DNA of 42,468 bases from Paenibacillus sp. 32O-W (GTDB lineage: Bacteria > Bacillota > Bacilli > Paenibacillales > NBRC-103111). Below are positions 1-8,119 of this stretch, piece after piece. Each line of letters begins with the position of its first letter. The first letter of the stretch is position 1. The stretch covers positions 1 through 42,468 of the forward strand of contig NZ_VEGP01000049.1 in the NCBI RefSeq assembly GCF_007679495.1, in the 5' to 3' direction. The position numbers and the translations under genes are program-made. The notes under the pieces are model-generated. The model saw nothing but the letters and a program-made list of their open reading frames with translations, did not search any database and had not been told where the DNA came from.

Positions 1-65
1 CGTTAATTGCGCACGTACGGATCTGTGAGGGGTAAGGGGCACAATCCTCGAAGGAAAGGCCCCGC

Positions 66-215
66 CTACTCGACCAGCTCCTTAAGGGCCTCGCCCTTTT
101 TTTGATAGTCGGGAGACCAGACCGGATTAACATTTTGCGCCTGTACAATTTTTAAAGCAGCGAACGCAATTTCCTTCTTGACGGATTTCCTCGAATCGTT
201 CAAAGTGAAAGTCAT
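66..215 (-). CDS. Small hypothetical protein, 49 aa
   Basis: This is an open frame from ATG at 215 to TAG at 66, reading MTFTLNDSRKSVKKEIAF and ending KKGEALKELVE. I do not recognise a family. The composition is protein-like: basic and acidic residues alternate with an aliphatic stretch (EIAFAALKIVQ) that could form an amphipathic helix. There is no signal peptide or membrane segment. It is divergent from the solute-binding protein gene that starts at 335. No convincing ribosome-binding site precedes the ATG, which is the main weakness, and an in-frame TTG lies five codons upstream. It could be a real small cytosolic protein or a chance frame. Confidence 0.45.
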   Translation of the reverse strand: MTFTLNDSRKSVKKEIAFAALKIVQAQNVNPVWSPDYQKKGEALKELVE

Positions 216-334
216 GAGAGTACTACACAAAGTAACCGGAATCCACTATTTTATGGAAGCGCATACAGGTACAATAACGGTACACTTCCATCCTTCCGGT
301 ATTCTCGGCAAACATGATAACAAGGGGTATAAGT

Positions 335-1861
335 ATGAAGAACCGCTCCGTAAGTAGACTAAGCCGCTTGATAATACTGGTTTCCGCTGCCGGTTGGATA
401 TTGATGGCCTCCGTCTCTTGCTCTTTACTGCCGACAGGCAAGGAAGGAAGGAGGGATAAGGACGGAAGTCCTCTGCCATCCAAAATTCGCATAGTAATCA
501 GCAGCATGGGGCTCACTTTTCCGAATGGACTAAATGAAAACAACAATCCGTATCTCGACTATATCGAGCAGAGCACCAATCTGGATGTTGAGGTGATATT
601 GCCGCCGGTGGATGCTTATCAGGAGATGCTCAATGTGATCATGGCATCGGGGGATTTGCCCGATATGCTCAATACGAGCAATCCCGGATTTCTGTCCAAC
701 TATGTCAAGAAGAATGCTTTGATGCCGCTGGATGATTACATCGATAAATATGGAGCCGATTTGAAACGGCTCATTCCCCAGGAAGCCTGGGATCAGGTCA
801 CCTTCGACGGGAAAATCTATGCGATTCCCAGCCTGAATGAGGTGAAAGGAACGGAGATCATGTATGTCCGCAAGGACTGGCTGGATAAGCATGGCCTTAA
901 GCCTCCCAGGACGCTGGATGAATACGTGGAGGTTATGAGAGCCTTTGCCGGGAACAACCCGGACGGCAGTCTTTCCGGCGCTGTCGGCTTATCCATTACT
1001 GAAAATCTGGGGAGAACCGCTCCTTTCTTCGGCGCGTTCGGAACTCAGAAGAATGCTTGGTATGAACGTAACGGAGAACTGATCTACTCGGGAATTTTGC
1101 CGGAAACGAAGGAAGCGCTCGCTTTCCTGGCTGAATTATATCGGGAGAAGCTTCTGGACCAGGAGTTCCCTTTGAACAAGACCAAGACACTGGAGGAGAA
1201 GATAATATCGGGCAAGGTGGGACTGTTCTCCGCGGCTTGGTTTGATACGAGAGGTCCGATTGAACAAAACCGCAAGCTCGATCCGACCGCAGAATGGATT
1301 CCGCTGGAGTATCCGACTGGCCGGGACGGGCACAGAGGAACCTACACCACTTCCATTGTCCGTTCCTATAACGTGATTCCGGCTGCAAGCAGCAACCCGG
1401 AAGGGGTCGTCGCTTTTCTCAATTTTATCGCCGGGGAAGGGCACAAAACGCTAAAGCTCGGCTTTGAGAACGAAGTCTGGACGAAGAAGGACGGGAAGAT
1501 GATTTCCAATTTCGAGGAGCATAACAAGCAGCAATACCGCGGCATTTACGGTGCGCTGTGCGATACGGTGGAGCTGTCTGTGAGCAAGGACCGGCTTGAC
1601 TCGCTGGGAGAGCATTTTCGCCTGTGGGACAATATAGAGCAAATCCATGCCAATTTGATCAAAAACGAGTTCGATGCAGCCCCTACGCCGGCAATGGGCA
1701 AATACAATGCCAAGCTGCAGCAGCTTATGGACGAAACCTTTACCAAAATCGTCGTTGGTACGGTTCCGCTGGACGCGTTCGATGATTTTGTAGAGAAGTG
1801 GAAGCTGGAAGGCGGCAATGAAATCACGCAGGAAGTGAATGAGTGGTACAAGAACAAGTAG
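335..1861 (+). CDS. Extracellular solute-binding lipoprotein (family 1, LplA-like)
   Basis: This 508-residue protein resembles the large LplA/YtcQ-type sugar-binding lipoproteins of Paenibacillus ABC importers. It would sit on the outer face of the membrane and deliver an oligosaccharide or sugar derivative. The N-terminus has basic residues, a hydrophobic segment (LIILVSAAGWILMASV) and a degenerate lipobox ASVSC, so lipidation on that Cys is likely. Typical binding-protein stretches follow, such as MASGDLPDMLN and VRKDWLDKHGLKPPRTLDEY. The ATG at 335 is preferred over the upstream in-frame ATG at 314 because AAGGGG lies 8 bases before it. The sensor kinase follows after 15 bases, its ribosome site overlapping this stop codon. 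No permease genes are adjacent, so a role in sensing as well as or instead of transport is possible. The substrate cannot be read from the sequence. Confidence 0.88.
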   Translation: MKNRSVSRLSRLIILVSAAGWILMASVSCSLLPTGKEGRRDKDGSPLPSKIRIVISSMGLTFPNGLNENNNPYLDYIEQSTNLDVEVILPPVDAYQEMLNVIMASGDLPDMLNTSNPGFLSNYVKKNALMPLDDYIDKYGADLKRLIPQEAWDQVTFDGKIYAIPSLNEVKGTEIMYVRKDWLDKHGLKPPRTLDEYVEVMRAFAGNNPDGSLSGAVGLSITENLGRTAPFFGAFGTQKNAWYERNGELIYSGILPETKEALAFLAELYREKLLDQEFPLNKTKTLEEKIISGKVGLFSAAWFDTRGPIEQNRKLDPTAEWIPLEYPTGRDGHRGTYTTSIVRSYNVIPAASSNPEGVVAFLNFIAGEGHKTLKLGFENEVWTKKDGKMISNFEEHNKQQYRGIYGALCDTVELSVSKDRLDSLGEHFRLWDNIEQIHANLIKNEFDAAPTPAMGKYNAKLQQLMDETFTKIVVGTVPLDAFDDFVEKWKLEGGNEITQEVNEWYKNK

Positions 1862-1876
1862 GAGGAACGCGCATCT

Positions 1877-3706
1877 ATGAGAAGGCTGCTGAGAGGAATC
1901 TATAATTACTTTACCGGACGCATTCAGGTGAGGCTGACATGCTATTTTCTTCTCATCCTCCTTCCCCTCGTGATCATCAGCTTGTTTGCCAACGGCAAAT
2001 CTCAACAGATATTGGAGGAGGAGACCGGGGAAAGAACACGCGGGGCGCTTCAGGCCGCAGTGGAATATATCGATTTGACCCTGCAGAATGTGGATGAGCT
2101 GTCCACTCTTCTGGCAACGGACCGCAACCTGATCCGTCTTCTCGAAGAGGCGGAATCGCAGCTGACGCCGCAGTCCATTGTCGACTTTTCCCTTCTGATG
2201 CGGGAAATTACAAATGTGATGTCCATCAATCATATTTTGTCTAAAATATCCATCATTCATCTGCCTTCCGAAATGATGATCACTACGGACTCCGGCGGAA
2301 AGCGAATTCCCGGTGCGGAACGGCATCCCGTCATCGCCAAGACGGTCGAAGCCAACGGGGCCAGGCTGTTGTACATCCCGGAAGCCGACGGGAACGAGGA
2401 TCTGCTTAACGGTACGTTCGAGACCGATCAAATCTATTTATTGCGGACGATGGATTTATACAATCATGACCGGCAGCCGAACATACTGATTCTGGCGATC
2501 AAGAGAGATACGCTGCTCAAGCTGACCTCTTCGATTCAACCGTCCGAGAATGCCCATATCTACTTGTTCTCCAATGATAACAAGCTGGTAGCCGGCACCG
2601 GGCATAGCCGTTTCTTCCCTTATTGGGATCCGGTGAGCGAGGAGATGGTTATGAAGAGCATGGAGAAGCACGAAGAGAATATGTTCATCATTCGTGCCAA
2701 GTCCCGCTATTCGAATTGGTCGCTCCAGCTCATGCAGCCGGAGGTTGAACTGAACGGGAAGACCCGGCAGCTGCAAATGTTCACTTATTTGATCATCGGG
2801 CTGAGCGTTATTCTGGCCCTCTGGATCTCCTGGATTGTGTTCAGCGGGATTTCCTCGCCCCTGTCTAATCTGGCATATGGGCTCAGGCAGTTGAGATTCG
2901 GCAACCTCGACGTCAGGCTCAGCGACAATAACCGCAAGGACGAGTTCGGATATGTAACCAACACATTCAATAAAATGATTGAGGATCAGAAGCATCTGAT
3001 AGAAAATCACTATGAGCAGCAGCTTCGCTTGTCCCGAACGGAACTGAAATTTTTGCAGTCGCAAATTAATCCGCATTTTCTGTATAACACTTTGGACACG
3101 ATCTATTGGACGGCCAAAAATTACGAGGCAAGCGAAATTAGCGAAATGGTGCTGAATCTTTCCCGTTTTTTCCGGCTCAGTCTGAACAAGGGGAAGGATA
3201 CGTTCACCGTTGAGGAAACAATGGGTCACCTGAATTATTACATCCGGGTGCAGCAGCTTCGCTTCCTCGACCAGTTTACAGTGGAGTATGAAATATCGGA
3301 GGACAGCAAGCACTTATATATTCTTAAGCTGCTGCTGCAGCCGCTCGTGGAGAATGCGATACTGCACGGGCTGGAGAAGAAGCAAAGCGGAGGCCATCTC
3401 CGGATCGTAAGCCGGTTAGAGGACGATCATTTGCAGCTTACCGTGCAGGATAACGGAGTCGGAATAAGCGCAGAGAAGCTGCGGTATATTCGGCAGGAGC
3501 TTGCTGCGGCCGCCTCGGTCGTCTCCAGCGCACATTCCGCGGAACCGGTTGAAGATCTGTTCGGCTTAAGAAATGTGGTCTCCCGTATCAAGCTGTATTA
3601 CGGCAGCGAAGCGCGGCTGTCCATTGACAGCCAGGAAGAGGTAGGGACGACCGTCGTGCTTTCCATCCCAATGAGCGACCGCTTAACGACGGGCAACGGA
3701 GGCTAA
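1877..3706 (+). CDS. Sensor histidine kinase, YesM/LytS-type, with HAMP domain
   Basis: This 609-residue membrane kinase has a first membrane segment at about residues 19-38, an extracellular sensing region to about 298, a second membrane segment at about 301-324, and a HAMP linker at about 320-372. The His_kinase domain carries the H-box SQINPHFLYNTLDTI with the predicted phosphorylated His at 400. The HATPase domain has an N-box, LVENAILHG (Asn 493), and a G-box, QDNGVGIS. This architecture is typical of kinases paired with AraC-type response regulators of the YesN family that control sugar uptake. GGAGG at 1861-1865 overlaps the stop of the upstream solute-binding gene, so the two are probably co-translated. 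No response regulator follows before the terminator at 3783. The partner must lie upstream of the window or elsewhere, or be absent. Confidence 0.93.
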   Translation: MRRLLRGIYNYFTGRIQVRLTCYFLLILLPLVIISLFANGKSQQILEEETGERTRGALQAAVEYIDLTLQNVDELSTLLATDRNLIRLLEEAESQLTPQSIVDFSLLMREITNVMSINHILSKISIIHLPSEMMITTDSGGKRIPGAERHPVIAKTVEANGARLLYIPEADGNEDLLNGTFETDQIYLLRTMDLYNHDRQPNILILAIKRDTLLKLTSSIQPSENAHIYLFSNDNKLVAGTGHSRFFPYWDPVSEEMVMKSMEKHEENMFIIRAKSRYSNWSLQLMQPEVELNGKTRQLQMFTYLIIGLSVILALWISWIVFSGISSPLSNLAYGLRQLRFGNLDVRLSDNNRKDEFGYVTNTFNKMIEDQKHLIENHYEQQLRLSRTELKFLQSQINPHFLYNTLDTIYWTAKNYEASEISEMVLNLSRFFRLSLNKGKDTFTVEETMGHLNYYIRVQQLRFLDQFTVEYEISEDSKHLYILKLLLQPLVENAILHGLEKKQSGGHLRIVSRLEDDHLQLTVQDNGVGISAEKLRYIRQELAAAASVVSSAHSAEPVEDLFGLRNVVSRIKLYYGSEARLSIDSQEEVGTTVVLSIPMSDRLTTGNGG

Positions 3707-3782
3707 TGCTCCTTGTCCTTTTCTTTTTTTTGCCGGCTTTGTTGGAACCCTCCTGTTCTTTTTTCCATACATTGAAGCAGGG

Positions 3783-3812
3783 CTATAGTCCCTCAGGATC
3801 TATAGTTTTTTT
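3783..3812 (+). terminator. Intrinsic terminator after the SBP-kinase operon
   Basis: The arms CTATAGTCC and GGA(T)CTATAG enclose a CTCA loop and are followed directly by seven T. The hairpin closes the solute-binding protein/kinase transcription unit before cysteine dioxygenase. Confidence 0.7.
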
Positions 3813-3861
3813 ATAAAGATTTCTTATAGGAAACAGGAACAATGCTTATAAGGAGGACAAC

Positions 3862-4350
3862 ATGAACTGGCTGGAAGAAGTAAAGAGAGTGATCAACGGG
3901 ATATCCTCCGGCAAGGAGGAAGAGCTTAGAGCGGCTATTCGCGAATTGAAATGCACCCCGCTTCAGATCGGTCCGCACGTAACCGAACCGAAGGATTTGC
4001 CCTACGGACGGAACGTCATCCACCGGACCGATCAAGTGGAAGCGATCGTCATTTACCTGCCGCCCCTCCAGTCTACCTTTATCCACGATCACGGCAAATC
4101 GGTAGGCTGCGCTTATATCGTGCAGGGGACGATGGTAAATACGATCTATAAACCTAATGACCGCGGCAAGGCGGAGTTTCTTTACGAATACAGGCTGAAT
4201 GCCGGGGAATGTTTCTACGCCGGGCCGGGGCAGGTTCACGCCATGCGCAACCCGTCCAACAAGCCGCTCATCACTTTCCATTTGTATTCGCCGCCGCTGC
4301 AGAAAGCTAACCGTTATGAGGCGGAATGGGTTCTCGATTTTGTTATTTAA
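3862..4350 (+). CDS. Cysteine dioxygenase family protein
   Basis: This is a 162-residue cupin of the type I cysteine dioxygenase family. The enzyme uses ferrous iron and O2 to oxidise cysteine to cysteine sulfinate in the cytosol. The predicted iron ligands are His75 and His77 in IHDHGKS and His126 in GQVHAMRNP. The H140-L-Y142 pair in FHLYSPP corresponds to the catalytic His/Tyr, and Arg50 in YGRNVIH corresponds to the substrate-carboxylate Arg. The position of the Cys that forms the thioether crosslink in mammalian enzymes appears to be Gly82, as in other bacterial members. A strong ribosome site, AAGGAGG, precedes the ATG. The gene stands alone after a terminator. Its stop region overlaps the stop of the convergent CapA-like gene by 4 bases. 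A related thiol dioxygenase specificity (for example 3-mercaptopropionate) cannot be excluded. Confidence 0.88.
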   Translation: MNWLEEVKRVINGISSGKEEELRAAIRELKCTPLQIGPHVTEPKDLPYGRNVIHRTDQVEAIVIYLPPLQSTFIHDHGKSVGCAYIVQGTMVNTIYKPNDRGKAEFLYEYRLNAGECFYAGPGQVHAMRNPSNKPLITFHLYSPPLQKANRYEAEWVLDFVI

Positions 4351-5399
4351 GCCTGAACAGCCGATGCGGGGGAACGGCGCTTCAAGTTCAGGACGTCCAG
4401 CGTCTGCTGATAAAGCCGCTGCATCAATGCTCTTTCCTCCCCGTCGGTTATCTCCTCGGGCCGTTCAAGGGCGGCCTGAATGGGAACGACCTGATAGGTT
4501 CCGCTCTTCGTCTGCTCCGGAGAGCGGACCCAGGTAGGCACTGCATGCACATCGGAGATGCGCACCCTCCGGTTAGGTGCTTTCTCGATTTCGATTTGCA
4601 GAATCACTCCGGCCAGGGTGGACGGATTTTTTTTCAAGCGGGTGCTTAACAGACTTCCCATGGAATAGACGGCAAAATGTCCGGGTGAAGGAAAATACGC
4701 CGGCTGTACAACATGGGGGTGGGAGCCGAGAACAAGGCGGGCTCCATGCTGGAGAAGCATCCTAACCAACCGCCGCTGTTCGCCGGTCGGCTTGTGGCTG
4801 TACTCGGGTCCGGCGTGAATACAGACAATCGGAAGATCGGTGACCCGAACGAGATTCTTCAGATCCCGTAACATCGAGGGCAGGTGAATTCGGTTAACCA
4901 TCCACGGCTTCGGGACCGGCAGCGAATTGGTTCCTCTTGTGTATGACAGGATGCCGATGCGGATTCCATTGCGTTCCAGGATCAGAGGCTTAGACGCTCC
5001 CGCTTTGGACGCATAGGTTCCGGTATGAGCGATACGGTGCTTGTTCAAGATGCGGAGGGTGCGGACCAATCCGACCTCCCCCCGATCCATGCAATGATTA
5101 TTGGCGGTCGTTAATACGTCGACTCCGCTGTGGGCCAGCGCTGCCGCGAATTCGTCCGGACAGTTGAATTCGGGATACCGGGTCTTCGGATTTCTCCTCA
5201 TATAGCTGCTTTCCCTGCCCGCCAATGTCACTTCCAGATTGCCTATCGATAAATCGGCATCCCGCAATATAGGCGCGATCGGCTCCAGCAGCGGCTCGAA
5301 GGAATACCGGTCCGTATCGGGCAGCTTGGCCGTCGTTATCATGTTTCCTCTGACTAACAGGTCGCCAAAGGCGGCTATTCGAAGTTTATTCCCGCTCAT
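4347..5399 (-). CDS. CapA-family protein (PgsA/CapA metallophosphatase fold)
   Basis: This 350-residue protein belongs to the CapA/PgsA family, whose members have a calcineurin-like fold and act in poly-gamma-glutamate capsule or related wall-polymer pathways. The family motifs are FGDLLVRGN near residue 11, GNLEVTLAG, TTANNHCMDRGE, CIHAGPEYSHKPT and LVLGSHPHVVQP. Unlike PgsA it shows no N-terminal membrane anchor or signal peptide, so it is probably cytosolic. No pgsB/pgsC neighbours are present, so a capsule role is not supported by context. The ATG at 5399 follows a GGGAG ribosome site at a spacing of 7. The gene converges on cysteine dioxygenase with a 4-base overlap and no intervening terminator. 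Confidence 0.85.
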   Translation of the reverse strand: MSGNKLRIAAFGDLLVRGNMITTAKLPDTDRYSFEPLLEPIAPILRDADLSIGNLEVTLAGRESSYMRRNPKTRYPEFNCPDEFAAALAHSGVDVLTTANNHCMDRGEVGLVRTLRILNKHRIAHTGTYASKAGASKPLILERNGIRIGILSYTRGTNSLPVPKPWMVNRIHLPSMLRDLKNLVRVTDLPIVCIHAGPEYSHKPTGEQRRLVRMLLQHGARLVLGSHPHVVQPAYFPSPGHFAVYSMGSLLSTRLKKNPSTLAGVILQIEIEKAPNRRVRISDVHAVPTWVRSPEQTKSGTYQVVPIQAALERPEEITDGEERALMQRLYQQTLDVLNLKRRSPASAVQA

Positions 5400-5564
5400 C
5401 CAAACTCTCCCTTCCTTTCTAGATTAACCGGCTCGAACCCACGAGTCTTATTATCCTATTCAGCAGAAGCGGAAAACGTTAGTTCCAGGTTAACAGGACA
5501 GGGCAGGGCCAGGGAAAAAGCCGAATCGAGCGGAAATATCGCCGGACGGATCACCCGCGCCGGG

Positions 5565-6158
5565 CTAAATAGCCGATGACTCCACCCCGAACCGGCGGAT
5601 CAGCGAAGAGCGGGTCATCACTAGCCTCATCGGAACAAGCTTCTCCGTATGGGGGACGATGCGCCGGCGGTTATTCGGATGGAAGACCGTCAACAGCAAA
5701 CGCAAATAGGAGGTAGTAAACTTGCGGAAGAAGCCCTGCTCCACGTGGTGAGTCTCAAAGCCCAACCCGTGCGTAATGCCTCGATGCAGCAAAGTTATGC
5801 CCTGCAGCGCCTTGACCTGGCTCAGCTGCGGGTTTCTTTGCATTTCTGCGCAAATTTGCCGCATGGCGCCGCGTGTAAGGCGGGCGATCATCAGCGCCAC
5901 GCGGTTCGCTTCGTTGGACTGCAGCATATGAAGGATTTTCCGATTATCCAAATGCAGTTCGCCGATCCAATCGCCGGAATGTATCCATGTGCCGTCCTCG
6001 CACTGAATGCACTTCCCTTGGTACTTGATTACGAACATTTTACAGATGCCGAATTCTCCGGCATATTTGGAGCGTAAGCGGCTGAACGCCTCGAATACCC
6101 GCTCCCAGCCCATCCAACAATGCTGGACCACTTGTTTGATTTTTGAACCGGCTTGCAT
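5565..6158 (-). CDS. YkoP-like domain protein
   Basis: This 197-residue protein resembles the YkoP family of Firmicutes, best judged from the block MFVIKYQGKC...WIHSGDWIGELHLDNRKI near residues 42-75. That block also occurs fused to polysaccharide deacetylases. The molecular function is unknown. There is no signal peptide or membrane segment. Two in-frame ATGs are close together: the first (6164) is only 2 bases from the GAGG, and the second (6158) has a spacing of 8, so 6158 is preferred. The gene lies 39 bases downstream of the PAP2 phosphatase stop codon in the same direction, so the two probably form a small operon that may act on envelope lipids or polymers (inference). Confidence 0.7.
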   Translation of the reverse strand: MQAGSKIKQVVQHCWMGWERVFEAFSRLRSKYAGEFGICKMFVIKYQGKCIQCEDGTWIHSGDWIGELHLDNRKILHMLQSNEANRVALMIARLTRGAMRQICAEMQRNPQLSQVKALQGITLLHRGITHGLGFETHHVEQGFFRKFTTSYLRLLLTVFHPNNRRRIVPHTEKLVPMRLVMTRSSLIRRFGVESSAI

Positions 6159-6197
6159 ATCCATTTCCTCGCTTTCGTGTTCTCTAAAATTTGCTGC

Positions 6198-6734
6198 TTA
6201 CGCGGCCCCGGCGACCAGTACAACCAGGATGGCGGTTATCGTGCCGACCAAACCGCCGGCCAGCACGTCGGAAGGATAATGAACGCCCAGGCAAATACGC
6301 GACAGGCCGACGATGAAGGCCAGCGGCAGCAATATCCGGGCGAGCCCGGGATCGGCGAACAAGAACGGAATGAAAGTGGAGAAAGCGGCCGTCGTGTGCC
6401 CGGAGGGAAACGAATAATCCTTGAGCGGATGGATGAAGAGCTTCGCCTGCTGCAGGACATCATAGGGCCGGTTGCGCTGGAACGTTTTTTTGATGAGCAC
6501 TGCCAGCAGATGGCTGGCGGCTAAGGCGATCAGGCTCAGCCAGCCGGTTCTTTGCCAAGGCTCTACCGAGAAAAGGATAATCGAAAGGGAAAACAGGATG
6601 GTGAATGCCGCGCTTCCCAAATGGGTGAGCCCCTTTAGTAGGCGGTCGAGCACAGGATGGCTGAGCGAATGGTTGCACCAGAGAAACAGCCGATTGTCGT
6701 ACTCGCGCAGCCAAAGATAATAGCGATGTTTCAT
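6198..6734 (-). CDS. PAP2-family membrane phosphatase (BcrC-like undecaprenyl-PP phosphatase candidate)
   Basis: This 178-residue integral membrane protein carries all three phosphatase signatures of the PAP2 superfamily: KKTFQRNRP (KX6RP), PSGHTT, and SRICLGVHYPSDV (SRX5HX3D with catalytic His). About five hydrophobic segments alternate with these loops. Proteins of this size and layout in Firmicutes often dephosphorylate undecaprenyl pyrophosphate outside the membrane and recycle the wall-lipid carrier, but phosphatidylglycerophosphate phosphatase activity is also possible. The ATG at 6734 is 8 bases from GGGGAG. The upstream GTG at 6743 overlaps that ribosome site and is rejected. It is the first gene of a probable two-gene operon with the YkoP-like gene. 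Confidence 0.88.
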   Translation of the reverse strand: MKHRYYLWLREYDNRLFLWCNHSLSHPVLDRLLKGLTHLGSAAFTILFSLSIILFSVEPWQRTGWLSLIALAASHLLAVLIKKTFQRNRPYDVLQQAKLFIHPLKDYSFPSGHTTAAFSTFIPFLFADPGLARILLPLAFIVGLSRICLGVHYPSDVLAGGLVGTITAILVVLVAGAA

Positions 6735-7056
6735 TGTTAACACTCCCCAAGGAAAAATAGCTTGACCGGTCGCAGTTGGCGCAAGTCCTGCCTAATGCCG
6801 CTGGCCGGGCGCTGTCCTTGCCCGTTCTTCTCGCCTACCGGCCCGATCTGTTAGTTCACACAGCATAGTGATAAGAACAGCAGCGCGCTGATGCCAACCA
6901 TTACTGTTTCGTCAAAGCTTGTGACCATCCTGTTATGGTTGGATTTGTTTTCCAGTATATCGGATGATGCGGGTAGAACGAACCGGCCTCGCGCCGAGAT
7001 TTCACCTCCGACCAAAGTCCAGTCTGGTTTTCCCTGAAGCGCCGGCTTTCTGCCTT
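6735..7056. other. Divergent intergenic region, no gene supported
   Basis: About 320 bases separate the reverse PAP2 gene from the promoter of the forward dehydrogenase. I see no RNA gene, terminator or repeat. Only short frames without ribosome sites occur, including a 25-codon hydrophobic reverse frame at 6851-6928 that I do not accept. Confidence 0.5.
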
Positions 7057-7086
7057 TTGAAGAATAGAGGCTTATTGTCGTATACT
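7057..7086 (+). promoter_or_regulatory. SigA-type promoter for the hydroxyacid dehydrogenase
   Basis: TTGAAG (7057-7062) is separated by 18 bases from TATACT (7081-7086), 46 bases ahead of the start codon. Both hexamers are close to consensus. Confidence 0.6.
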
Positions 7087-7132
7087 AGTAGGAAGCAGGA
7101 TAGCCAATTTTCGGAAAAAGGGGGAGAGGTTC

Positions 7133-8086
7133 ATGAACATAGTTGTTCTGGACGGTTATACATTGAATCCCGGCGATCTCAGTTGGGAGCCGCTGCAGCG
7201 GCTGGGCCGGTTGACGATCTACGAACGGACGGGCCCGGAGCAGATTGTGGAGAGGGCGCGGGATGCGGAAATTGTGCTGACGAACAAGACACCCTTGCGG
7301 GCCGCAACTCTGGAGCAATTGCCCAAGCTGAAATATATCGGAGTGCTGGCTACCGGGTATGATATCATCGATGTGAAGGCTGCAGCGGAACGAGGCGTCA
7401 TCGTTACGAATGTGCCGGATTACAGCAGCCGTTCCGTAGCTCAGCTTACGATGGCCCTACTGCTGGAGCTGTGTCATCATGCCGGCCGGCATAGCGATTC
7501 GGTGAAGGCGGGTGATTGGGCGGCCAGCCGGGATTTCAGCTATTCGCTCACCCCGTTGATCGAATTAAGCGGCAAGACGATGGGGATTATCGGGCTCGGC
7601 ACCATCGGAAAGCAGACGGCGAAGCTCGCGCAAGCCTTCGGCATGGAAGTGATCGCGACCAAGCGCAGCCTTCCCGTCGGAACAACGGAGGATAACGTGC
7701 GGATTGTGGAACTAGACGAACTGCTTCGTCTTTCCGATGTGGTCAGCCTGCATTGTCCGCTTACCCCGGAGACGGAAGAAATCATTCAGCGGAAGACGCT
7801 GGACCGGATGAAGCCCTCCGCCTTCCTGATCAACACCTCCCGAGGGAAGCTGGTGCGCGAGCAGGATTTGGCCGATGCGCTGAACGAAGGCCGGATTGCC
7901 GGGGCGGCGGTTGACGTTCTGTCCCAGGAGCCGCCTGGAAGCGATCATCCGCTAACGAAAGCGGCCAACTGCATCTTGACTCCCCATATCGCCTGGGCGA
8001 CACAGGAGGCCAGGAGCAGGCTGCTGGAAACTGCGGCGGCCAACGTGGCCGCCTTTCTTGCCGGCACACCGGTCCATACGGTATAA
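7133..8086 (+). CDS. D-2-hydroxyacid dehydrogenase (glycerate dehydrogenase-like)
   Basis: This 317-residue NAD(P)-dependent oxidoreductase of the D-isomer specific 2-hydroxyacid dehydrogenase family reversibly reduces a 2-oxoacid such as hydroxypyruvate or glyoxylate. The substrate-binding halves flank a Rossmann domain with IIGLGTIGKQ. The catalytic residues expected in the family are present: Arg237 in NTSRGKLV, Glu266 in SQEPPG and His285 in LTPHIAW. The motif GVLATGYDIID is typical of the glycerate/hydroxypyruvate branch, but exact specificity cannot be assigned. The ATG follows GGGGGAGAGG at good spacing. The sirtuin gene begins 33 bases downstream, probably in the same transcript. Confidence 0.92.
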   Translation: MNIVVLDGYTLNPGDLSWEPLQRLGRLTIYERTGPEQIVERARDAEIVLTNKTPLRAATLEQLPKLKYIGVLATGYDIIDVKAAAERGVIVTNVPDYSSRSVAQLTMALLLELCHHAGRHSDSVKAGDWAASRDFSYSLTPLIELSGKTMGIIGLGTIGKQTAKLAQAFGMEVIATKRSLPVGTTEDNVRIVELDELLRLSDVVSLHCPLTPETEEIIQRKTLDRMKPSAFLINTSRGKLVREQDLADALNEGRIAGAAVDVLSQEPPGSDHPLTKAANCILTPHIAWATQEARSRLLETAAANVAAFLAGTPVHTV

Positions 8087-8119
8087 TCGCAATTCTTGTA
8101 CGTACAGAGGAAAGCAGGG

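Noticed and set aside
1451-2431. Long reverse open frame (326 codons) opposite the solute-binding protein and kinase
   Set aside because: It spans two well-supported forward genes, has no ribosome site, and its translation is low-complexity and matches no family.
5425-5450. tRNA-like T-arm sequence (GGGTTCGAGCC on the reverse strand)
   Set aside because: No acceptor, D or anticodon arms can be formed around it.
6851-6928. Reverse 25-codon hydrophobic frame (MVTSFDETVMVG...)
   Set aside because: It looks like a small membrane peptide but has no ribosome site, promoter or terminator, unlike the peptide at 20325.
6964-7362. Forward 132-codon frame overlapping the dehydrogenase start
   Set aside because: It runs through the promoter and out of frame into the dehydrogenase gene.
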